18,505 nt of DNA from NCBI GenBank assembly GCA_023387335.1, contig JAEWIF010000040.1, positions 1-18,505 of the forward strand. The letters run 5' to 3'. Below, in pieces: positions 1 through 4,835 of this stretch (position 1 is its first letter; the number at the start of each line of letters is the position of its first letter). The notes beneath the pieces were generated by a model that did no database searches, was not told where the DNA came from, and saw nothing but the letters and a program-made list of their open reading frames with translations. Source of the DNA: Pseudomonadota bacterium. GTDB taxonomy: Bacteria; Pseudomonadota; Gammaproteobacteria; Burkholderiales; Burkholderiaceae_C. Made by a program: the position numbers and the translations under genes.

Positions 1-345
1 ACCATAGGCCTGTCGTTTGTCGTTGACCTGCGACTTCTCATAGTCCAGACAAACTTCGGCCACGTCTGATAATGAGTCGAAAATCAGATGCTCATACTTC
101 TGCGCATCCTTACTTTCGGTAAGCCATTTGTACAGCGCCAGAATGTCGTTGAACGTATTGATTGGCGTAGAGTCGATGTCAGCATCTGCAATCGACATCA
201 AACCGCCTTCAGCGTTAATGACAAGAACCTTATCGTGAGGCAATGTCTTAGCCAGGCTGGTTTTACCAACACCTGATGCACCGTAAATAGCGACCTTAGG
301 TCGCTTATTTTCTACGGCTTGTTTAGTAGATACAATCTGAACCAT
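1..345 (-). CDS. P-loop ATPase (AAA_24 / phage nucleotide-binding family), C-terminus outside window
   Basis: The first 115 residues of an ATP-binding protein are visible; the rest lies beyond the left edge. A Walker A motif (GASGVGKTS, residues 22-30, Lys28) follows a short N-terminal strand. A Walker B-like strand, LIFDS, ends with Asp90. This arrangement (P-loop close to the N-terminus, then an INAEGG stretch) matches the AAA_24/RecA-like nucleotide-binding proteins that many phages encode beside recombination or single-strand-binding genes. A role in DNA recombination or replication is therefore inferred; no substrate is visible. The ATG overlaps the stop of the upstream gene by one base (TAATG), and GAGGA lies about 8 nt before it, so translation is probably coupled. 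It is the last visible gene of the leftward operon. Confidence 0.85.
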   Translation of the reverse strand, partial: MVQIVSTKQAVENKRPKVAIYGASGVGKTSLAKTLPHDKVLVINAEGGLMSIADADIDSTPINTFNDILALYKWLTESKDAQKYEHLIFDSLSDVAEVCLDYEKSQVNDKRQAYG

Positions 346-575
346 TAATGATAGTCCTCGTAAAGTGATTCTTCATCGCAGTACATACGATAAAGAGCTT
401 CTTCGGCTTCTTCCAGGGTGTCAAACTCCTCGCCACAGACGGAGTATTTTGTGGGTTCATCGAATGACTCGACGATGTGCCAGTCATGATGAATACCGTA
501 TGTCCACAAGTCGCAGTCATCTTTTGCAACGAGCTTACGTGTGGAACGAAATTGTGCTAAAGTATTGATGCTCAT
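345..575 (-). CDS. small acidic protein of unknown function
   Basis: A 76-residue, strongly acidic protein; the last third is rich in Glu and Asp and ends EDYH. I recognise no family. A longer reading frame extends to 614, but the ATG at 575 is preceded by AGGAGAG at the right distance, and the promoter at 603-632 lies just upstream, so the shorter start is preferred. The stop overlaps the ATG of the ATPase gene by one base, which ties the two together. Its own promoter suggests that it and the ATPase can be expressed apart from the rest of the leftward operon. Confidence 0.75.
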   Translation of the reverse strand: MSINTLAQFRSTRKLVAKDDCDLWTYGIHHDWHIVESFDEPTKYSVCGEEFDTLEEAEEALYRMYCDEESLYEDYH

Positions 576-602
576 ATTCTCTCTCCTCATGTGTATAGAG
601 GT

Positions 603-632
603 ATTATACACCACTTACATGGGGTAAGTACA
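603..632 (-). promoter_or_regulatory. sigma70-type promoter with internal dyad, for the gene starting at 575
   Basis: On the minus strand TGTACT is followed after 18 nt by a perfect TATAAT. The spacer and -35 contain a perfect inverted repeat ACTTAC-5 nt-GTAAGT (613-629), and AGTGGTG abuts the -10 box. It lies in the gap between two leftward genes. Confidence 0.65.
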
Positions 633-635
633 CTA

Positions 636-1082
636 CTATTTTACACTAACAGCTTGACACGATAGCCGCGACAAACCGAGGTTGGCTATAACGCCATCGA
701 GCAATACTCCTGCATGTTCTTCATTGTATGCTTCTACCCACAAAGGGATGGTGACGCCCTTCAGATGGTCGCTGTACACGTTGAACCTATATACCTGTTT
801 GTGTGCTTTGTCAACACGTACAACAGTAAGGTTACCATCTTCGTAAGGAGGAAGCTCAACGCCTTTCTTGCTCCAGAAGTTACGAAACTCAGCACTATTA
901 ACAATGCCGTGCACAACACGCTCAGTAAGTTCTGTTTTGAGGTCTGCACGTGCCTTTGTACTGATAAAGAAACGGCAAGAGAAGAAAGCATTGACGTTTA
1001 TCACATCAACCGCGTACACAACGTTATGCTCTTCAGCAGTTGGTGCTTTATAAACAATGTATTTAGTTTTGAACAGGTCCAT
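636..1082 (-). CDS. unknown protein, 148 aa
   Basis: A 148-residue soluble protein with no recognisable motif, signal peptide or membrane segment. It begins MDLFKTKYIVYKAP, and the ATG at 1082 is preceded by GGAGAG 5-6 nt upstream. It looks like a mixed alpha/beta domain, with beta-rich stretches such as LTVVRVD and VYRFNVY in the second half. It sits between the 301-aa gene and the small acidic gene in the same leftward transcript. A GC-rich hairpin (1107-1124) separates it from the 301-aa gene. No function can be assigned. Confidence 0.75.
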   Translation of the reverse strand: MDLFKTKYIVYKAPTAEEHNVVYAVDVINVNAFFSCRFFISTKARADLKTELTERVVHGIVNSAEFRNFWSKKGVELPPYEDGNLTVVRVDKAHKQVYRFNVYSDHLKGVTIPLWVEAYNEEHAGVLLDGVIANLGLSRLSCQAVSVK

Positions 1083-1106
1083 AGTACTCTCCAGTGGAGG
1101 AAGACT

Positions 1107-1124
1107 GGCGGGCTTGCACCCGCC
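1107..1124 (-). other. GC-rich intergenic hairpin
   Basis: GGCGGG-6 nt-CCCGCC forms a perfect 6-bp stem in the 49-nt gap between two leftward genes. No T-tract follows on either strand, so it is not a convincing intrinsic terminator. It may be an RNA-processing or mRNA-stability element. Confidence 0.4.
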
Positions 1125-1131
1125 TAAGTTA

Positions 1132-2037
1132 TTACAGCAGTTCTGCCTTCAGCGCAGCGATACCATCGAGCAGTGCTTTGATGTCCGGGTTAGATGCCGC
1201 CAGGTCAGCAACAACTGACTGACGACGACGTTCCAGCTCTTTCTCAACTTCCAGGTCGAGGCGTGCTGACGCTTCACGCAGTAAGTCTTCAACCTGCTGA
1301 CGACGCTGATACTTGTTAAAGTCAGGTACATCAACCAGCCATTTGAGAGTTGCAGTATTGTAGCCAGAAGTATTGGCTGCACTTACAGACACAACATCAA
1401 CGAGCTTGGTACCATTCAGCTCCGGATAGTTAACATTGCGAACGTCAACAACCGCTTTGTCACCTACACTTACTTTGCCGATGTACTTGTAAGTGTACAC
1501 ACGACCATTCGGTTCAAATTTAACACCAACAAACTTCAGCTTGTCATCAGCAATAACCTCTTCCTCAACTTTGAAGTTGATTGCAGTGTTCTTGACAGGT
1601 GCAGCCGCTTTGAGCTTAGCAACCATGTACTGTTCTGAATGAGACGGACGGCACAGACGGAAGACGTCTTCATTGTACGTCAGCCAGTTACCAGTCTCAT
1701 CCATGCATGCAATCTGATTAGTGCCATCCAGCGAACGAACACCCGGGCGATTCTTCTCAACACGATATAGCTTACCTTCTTTCAGGTTAGCATAAGAACG
1801 GCGGGCGATACCCCAGTTGTGTTTTTCAGATTCGTACTTAGCGAAACGATCAACGCTGAAGTTCTGCTTCAGACCACGGTCGTCGATTACCCATAAGTTA
1901 TCGTAAGCCCCGCCGAAAGAACCCAGGTTGGCATACACTTTGCCCTGCGTCAACAGGGAAGTGTTTCCCTCGTCAACACAGATAACAAAACCCAGAGCTT
2001 CGTGTGCTTTACCGCTGCGGTCAAATACTGTAGTCAT
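1132..2037 (-). CDS. multi-barrel (SH3-like repeat) protein with C-terminal coiled coil, unknown function
   Basis: A 301-residue protein with a modular look. Two similar modules occur: around residues 30-65 (LTQGKVYANLG ... VIDDRG ... VDRF) and 88-130 (LKEGKLYRVEK ... CMDETGNW ... EDVFRL). Each has the GK-x-Y ... DD/DE-x-G ... F pattern of small SH3-like barrels common in phage accessory proteins. A third beta-rich module (about 165-235, VKFEPNGRVYTYKYIG ... VGDKAVVD) resembles another small phage barrel. The last 65 residues are charged and alpha-helical (EDLLREASARLDLEVEKELERRRQ), a likely coiled coil. The ATG is preceded by AGGAAA, and promoter 2120-2148 lies upstream. The domain reading is inference from pattern only; the function is unknown. 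Confidence 0.75.
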   Translation of the reverse strand: MTTVFDRSGKAHEALGFVICVDEGNTSLLTQGKVYANLGSFGGAYDNLWVIDDRGLKQNFSVDRFAKYESEKHNWGIARRSYANLKEGKLYRVEKNRPGVRSLDGTNQIACMDETGNWLTYNEDVFRLCRPSHSEQYMVAKLKAAAPVKNTAINFKVEEEVIADDKLKFVGVKFEPNGRVYTYKYIGKVSVGDKAVVDVRNVNYPELNGTKLVDVVSVSAANTSGYNTATLKWLVDVPDFNKYQRRQQVEDLLREASARLDLEVEKELERRRQSVVADLAASNPDIKALLDGIAALKAELL

Positions 2038-2119
2038 TTCTTGTTTCCTTGTATACCAGTTTGATTGTATGCCAGAGTTATTCCCTGCGCATGTGCTTTA
2101 TTGCTTAACCGTTAAAGAC

Positions 2120-2148
2120 ATTATATCATTAGTGAGTGGTGACGTACA
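2120..2148 (-). promoter_or_regulatory. extended -10 promoter for the 301-aa gene
   Basis: Minus strand TGTACG, 17 nt, then TATAAT preceded by TGA, giving a perfect extended -10 (TGNTATAAT). The spacer starts TCACCACT, the same heptamer seen in promoter 3735-3764. It lies about 85 nt upstream of the ATG at 2037. Confidence 0.65.
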
Positions 2149-2151
2149 CAT

Positions 2152-2442
2152 TTATTTTAAGGCAGAAGTGCAAATAGCATCACACAAACAATAATGAGCA
2201 CGGTCGTAGTCTTCAAACAAGAACACTTCACCATTAGCGACAACTTCATTACTGTTGACCTGCAGGCTAATACCTGAATGCAGAAGCACATCCATAGCCT
2301 GGTCCTTGTTCTTGTACGGGTCCCAAATAAGCTGGAAGCCTGAACCACAAAGGAGACATCCCTTGAGCTCAGGAAGAGTTGACTCCTTCACAGTCACATT
2401 ACAAATCTTAGCCAGTTTAGCACGAGAATCGAGAGTACTCAT
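2152..2442 (-). CDS. small cysteine-containing protein, possible zinc-binding
   Basis: A 96-residue protein. Residues about 29-34 read CLLCGSG, and a second cluster HYCLCDAIC lies close to the C-terminus. Two such Cys/His clusters separated by about 55 residues are typical of small zinc-ribbon proteins, such as the Lar-like restriction-alleviation or zinc-finger proteins of phages. The spacing is not canonical and I cannot name a family. The ATG overlaps the stop of the upstream gene (ATGA, 2439-2442), so the two are translationally coupled. Confidence 0.65.
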   Translation of the reverse strand: MSTLDSRAKLAKICNVTVKESTLPELKGCLLCGSGFQLIWDPYKNKDQAMDVLLHSGISLQVNSNEVVANGEVFLFEDYDRAHYCLCDAICTSALK

Positions 2443-2729
2443 TTACGTTTACCTTTACGTTTGTGTAGCGGAGTATATGTTTTCTTTGGTACGCCAAACA
2501 TGGCCGCATACGTACCGACTTCTTTCTTTGTTGGCTTATCCACAATTTCGTCAATCACGATTAAGTCGTGGTCGATATTGCGAAAGACTTCAGCCGCTCT
2601 TTTCTCAACAGGAGTAAAGTCAATAACCAGCTCTTTGCCTATCAGGCTTTCTTTGAACTTGTCAAACAGCCATTTGTCACGCGGACCAGGATTGCCCGTA
2701 AACATAACATGCATCTGCTTATTGCCCAT
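2439..2729 (-). CDS. unknown basic-tailed protein, 96 aa
   Basis: A 96-residue protein beginning MGNKQMHVMFTGNPGPRDK and ending in a strongly basic tail (KTYTPLHKRKGKRK) that could bind nucleic acid. The VMFTGNPGPRDKW opening and the LIVIDEIVD strand later on resemble nucleotide-binding folds, but there is no complete P-loop. The start overlaps the end of the 34-aa membrane-protein gene (its stop is at 2719-2721) and has only a weak GGGG upstream, so expression probably relies on translational coupling. No function can be named. Confidence 0.65.
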   Translation of the reverse strand: MGNKQMHVMFTGNPGPRDKWLFDKFKESLIGKELVIDFTPVEKRAAEVFRNIDHDLIVIDEIVDKPTKKEVGTYAAMFGVPKKTYTPLHKRKGKRK

Positions 2730-2823
2730 GGATGATATACCCCGTTATTTGTGTTGCCAGGTACAAACCGTATACCACACACCCAACGAGTATGGCATCA
2801 AGAATCAGATGGGCTATCTTCAC
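2719..2823 (-). CDS. 34-aa single-pass membrane microprotein
   Basis: A very short gene with a GTG start and a near-ideal Shine-Dalgarno (GGAGG, 6 nt before GTG). It encodes 34 residues: MKIAH, then a hydrophobic segment of about 20 residues (LILDAILVGCVVYGLYLA), then a short tail ending IIHGQ. One transmembrane helix is predicted by eye. It overlaps the 3' end of the 112-aa gene upstream and the 5' end of the 96-aa gene downstream, so it closes what would otherwise be a gap in a tightly packed operon. Function unknown; short phage membrane peptides often act in host-membrane interference or lysis control, but nothing here shows which. Confidence 0.6.
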   Translation of the reverse strand: MKIAHLILDAILVGCVVYGLYLATQITGYIIHGQ

Positions 2824-3136
2824 GCTTGACCTCCGGAAGGAATGAGTTATCAACCTTGATCAGTACGTTACGGCTGTTAACCACTTCCAGGCTGGTGCCA
2901 TCCTTTTTGTGGGTTACACGAATAAATGCAACACCCTCAGCCTGTGCCTGCTCAATAGCTTTATTCAGCACAACATTATCCTGTACCATATGGCGTACGC
3001 GAGGAAGGATATTGCAAAGAGGTTCCATCTCATCCATTCCTGCAGTACGCATGACTGACTTGAGAATGCCAAGATGATGCTTATAACGGTCTTCAAGATT
3101 ATACTTCTTGCTGTTATGCTTTAGTTCTGATGCCAT
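2798..3136 (-). CDS. unknown protein, 112 aa
   Basis: A 112-residue, mostly helical protein beginning MASELKHNSKKYNLEDRY. The ATG at 3136 has GGAG 6 nt upstream. A longer form from a TTG at 3148 would bury that site and is rejected. The middle is rich in Met and helical (LKSVMRTAGMDEMEP), followed by a strand-rich part (VAFIRVTHKKDGTSLEVV). No family recognised. It follows a hairpin terminator candidate (3156-3174), and its 3' end overlaps the GTG of the 34-aa membrane peptide by 26 bases. Confidence 0.7.
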   Translation of the reverse strand: MASELKHNSKKYNLEDRYKHHLGILKSVMRTAGMDEMEPLCNILPRVRHMVQDNVVLNKAIEQAQAEGVAFIRVTHKKDGTSLEVVNSRNVLIKVDNSFLPEVKREDSPSDS

Positions 3137-3155
3137 GTAAGTCTCCAAAAGTTAA

Positions 3156-3174
3156 GGGGCTTGTGCTAAGCCCC
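3156..3174 (-). terminator. intergenic hairpin, probable (partial) intrinsic terminator
   Basis: A perfect 7-bp stem, GGGGCTT-5 nt-AAGCCCC. On the minus strand it is followed by TTAACTTTT, a broken U-tract; on the plus strand by GTTTAATT. It lies between the 149-aa gene and the 112-aa gene, so it could attenuate leftward transcription. Confidence 0.5.
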
Positions 3175-3180
3175 GTTTAA

Positions 3181-3630
3181 TTACTCGGCTTCTTCCGTAG
3201 CTGCCGGGGTGAATGTTACAGTCGGAATACCAGGCGAGGTCTTCACAACAGGGTCGACGATAGCCAGTTGTTCTGGCGTCAGGTTACGGTATGCAGTAAC
3301 TGACATTTCATACTTGGTTTTAAACAGCTTGGCAACAACAGTCTTCGGTAACTTCTTCATTACGTCAGGCACAAGCTTCTGGTCAAGTGAGCGGTTAACC
3401 TTCTGCTCAACCTTGAGTTTACCAGGTACGCCATGCATGCTGAACTCAACCGTTTGTGTACCTTCTTTACCACGATTGATAATCATGTCACGTTCAAGAC
3501 GTGCTTTAATGGTCCGGCGCAATGTCTCCTGGTCAGCTTTCGCTTGTGCCATCCAGCGGTTCAGATTCGCCAGCTTGTCGTACAGCTGTTCCGTGTCCAT
3601 CGATTCCAGTTCTTGTGGGTTCAATGCCAT
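3181..3630 (-). CDS. unknown phage protein, 149 aa, N-terminal coiled coil
   Basis: A 149-residue protein. The start at 3630 is chosen because GAGGAA lies 8 nt upstream; an in-frame ATG at 3669 lacks a site. Residues 1-50 are helical and charged (LNPQELESMDTEQLYDKLANLNRW ..., paraphrased here as a heptad-like helix). The second half contains the stretch YRNLTPEQLAIVDPVVKTSP, which is familiar from hypothetical proteins beside recombination and replication genes in other phages, and the protein ends EEAE. The function is unknown. The first 98 bases overlap the 3' end of the upstream gene in another frame. An internal promoter (3735-3764) lies upstream within that gene. Confidence 0.7.
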   Translation of the reverse strand: MALNPQELESMDTEQLYDKLANLNRWMAQAKADQETLRRTIKARLERDMIINRGKEGTQTVEFSMHGVPGKLKVEQKVNRSLDQKLVPDVMKKLPKTVVAKLFKTKYEMSVTAYRNLTPEQLAIVDPVVKTSPGIPTVTFTPAATEEAE

Positions 3631-3901
3631 CAGTTGTTTCCTCAGGTTGCATGTGCATAGTTGCACCAATTAGTAGACAATAGTTATTGAACATTGTACG
3701 TAGCGCCTGGCCCGCAACAATATCCGTTATGTCTATTATACCACTTTTAGTGGTGACGCGTAAAGCTTTTTCTTTCTTTGTTTTCTCCACAAATGCAATG
3801 CTGATGATTTCTTCCGCATGAATTACGTGAATGGTACCTGCAAACTCACCAGTCTTAGCTGGTGCCTGGTACACTAACGACATAGACGGTTGGTTACTCA
3901 C
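3533..3901 (-). CDS. unknown protein, 122 aa, long overlap with next gene
   Basis: A 122-residue frame starting with GTG at 3901 (AGGAG, 7 nt upstream). The first 85 residues read as a compact beta-rich domain (IHVIHAEEIISIAFVEK ... LRVTTKSGIIDITDIVAG). The last 40 residues are polar, low in hydrophobics and lie inside the next gene in another frame. The stop at 3533 may therefore overstate the functional protein. It begins 10 nt after the stop of the 145-aa gene and shares its operon. The folded part resembles the C-terminal region of that neighbour (VMYVNIKTRTMHLVNG), so the two may be related small-barrel proteins; that is inference. Confidence 0.65.
   Translation of the reverse strand: MSNQPSMSLVYQAPAKTGEFAGTIHVIHAEEIISIAFVEKTKKEKALRVTTKSGIIDITDIVAGQALRTMFNNYCLLIGATMHMQPEETTDGIEPTRTGIDGHGTAVRQAGESEPLDGTSES
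3735..3764 (-). promoter_or_regulatory. extended -10 promoter with palindromic operator candidate
   Basis: Minus strand TTTACG, 18 nt, TATAAT preceded by TGG (extended -10). The spacer holds ACCACT-AAA-AGTGGT, a perfect palindrome lying exactly between the two promoter boxes. It sits inside the 122-aa gene and would drive the gene starting at 3630. Confidence 0.65.
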
Positions 3902-3911
3902 TTAATTGCTC

Positions 3912-4349
3912 CTATTTATATAAGTCCATCCAGTTACGATACTCGTCATAGAACCGGTCAAACTCTGTTTTGGTGAGTGCGATAGCAACACCGTTTACCA
4001 GGTGCATGGTTCGTGTTTTGATGTTGACATACATGACATTGCTGTACGGGAATAAGCTACCGTCATTGTCAGTGAAGTAAGTCGGTGTGACATGAAGCGC
4101 ATCGCGCAATGCAACCAGTGCTTCAACAGCTTCTGCATGACCTTCGCGGCGGAACGTCATGCAAGGCGGTGCACCGTCTTCGTCCTGAGTACCGCGCAAA
4201 GTAAGGTACACAGTTTCAGCAACATCATTGTGTACTACTACGCTGATGTCAACGATGTCACTGGTACGGAAAGTAACAAAGTGCTGTACAATTACTTGTT
4301 CGTCGGTATTAGGACTGACGCCCTGAAAGGTCTTGAGTGTGTGAAACAT
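3912..4349 (-). CDS. unknown protein, 145 aa, first gene of leftward operon
   Basis: A 145-residue protein beginning MFHTLKTFQG. The ATG at 4349 is chosen over upstream starts because AAGGAG precedes it by 9 nt and the promoter 4381-4409 would initiate too late to include the longer form. It is rich in beta-strands and ends with the pattern V-x-YV-NIKTRTMHLVNGVAIALTKTEF-D-F-x-x-Y, given here in outline, which resembles small regulatory or scaffold domains in other phages. No membrane segment and no catalytic motif. As the first gene after the divergent promoter it is among the earliest leftward products. Confidence 0.75.
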   Translation of the reverse strand: MFHTLKTFQGVSPNTDEQVIVQHFVTFRTSDIVDISVVVHNDVAETVYLTLRGTQDEDGAPPCMTFRREGHAEAVEALVALRDALHVTPTYFTDNDGSLFPYSNVMYVNIKTRTMHLVNGVAIALTKTEFDRFYDEYRNWMDLYK

Positions 4350-4380
4350 TGGTTGTATCTCCTTAACAGAATGTAAGTCT

Positions 4381-4409
4381 ATTATGCATATAAAGGAGGG
4401 GAAAGTAAA
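4381..4409 (-). promoter_or_regulatory. leftward promoter of the 4349-to-1 operon
   Basis: Minus strand TTTACT, 17 nt, CATAAT. The -35 box lies in the left arm of the 45-bp dyad at 4404-4448. A leader of about 25 nt then leads to the AAGGAG and ATG at 4349. Confidence 0.65.
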
Positions 4410-4448
4410 TAGATATAAATGTATAAAATACATAAAAGTCTATTTACT
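4404..4448. promoter_or_regulatory. concentric dyad between divergent promoters (operator candidate)
   Basis: The outer arms AGTAAATAGA (4404-4413) and TCTATTTACT (4439-4448) are perfect 10-bp reverse complements. The inner arms ATGTAT (4419-4424) and ATACAT (4428-4433) are also perfect and share exactly the same centre, 4426. Each outer arm contains the -35 hexamer (TTTACT) of one of the two divergent promoters. Confidence 0.7.
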
Positions 4449-4472
4449 CTGGTTTAATAACGTGTATATAAT
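4443..4472 (+). promoter_or_regulatory. rightward promoter of the primase operon
   Basis: TTTACT, 18 nt, TATAAT. It is followed by a leader of about 24 nt and AGGAGAG ahead of the ATG at 4503. Its -35 box is the right arm of the dyad. Confidence 0.7.
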
Positions 4473-4502
4473 GAGAGCCCCACAAACAAGAGGAGAGACT
4501 CA

Positions 4503-4835
4503 ATGATAAAGCCAAAACTGTTGCGGCATATTCGCAACGGTATTAAGCTACTCGCCGAAGGCAATGAATATGCCTGCAAGCAACGCGGTATTACAAAAGT
4601 CGGCCTGTTCAATAAAGAGTTACCGACTCGCTACTTTACCAAATCACCATTAACACTCGTACCTGCAGCGGAGTATTATAAAGACCCCGAAGCAGCTCGG
4701 GCTAAAATCAAGGAAGGTCTTGACCGACTTGTAGAGGAAGGCTATTTGACAGTACGTCAACACACTGAATCATCTTATTACTACAAGCCAACTTCTAAGG
4801 TAACCAGCAATGACAATGACGAGTCAGCCGAGTGA
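4503..4835 (+). CDS. small basic protein upstream of primase, possible winged-helix DNA binder
   Basis: A 110-residue protein starting MIKPKLLRHIRNGIKLL, preceded by AGGAGAG. The N-terminal 50 residues are basic. Residues about 65-98 form a helix followed by the hairpin-like EEGYLTVRQHTESSYYYKP, a pattern seen in the recognition helix and wing of winged-helix proteins. The primase's C-terminus has a similar pattern (DQDYLAVQIYKPTRGKSANIYCL). No family can be named. Its last 26 bases overlap the primase start, so both are coupled on one transcript, and a helper or loader role is possible but unproven. Confidence 0.75.
   Translation: MIKPKLLRHIRNGIKLLAEGNEYACKQRGITKVGLFNKELPTRYFTKSPLTLVPAAEYYKDPEAARAKIKEGLDRLVEEGYLTVRQHTESSYYYKPTSKVTSNDNDESAE

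Noticed and set aside
714..1127. Rightward 137-codon frame
   Set aside because: Antisense to the 148-aa leftward gene; Cys- and Phe-rich composition typical of a shadow frame.
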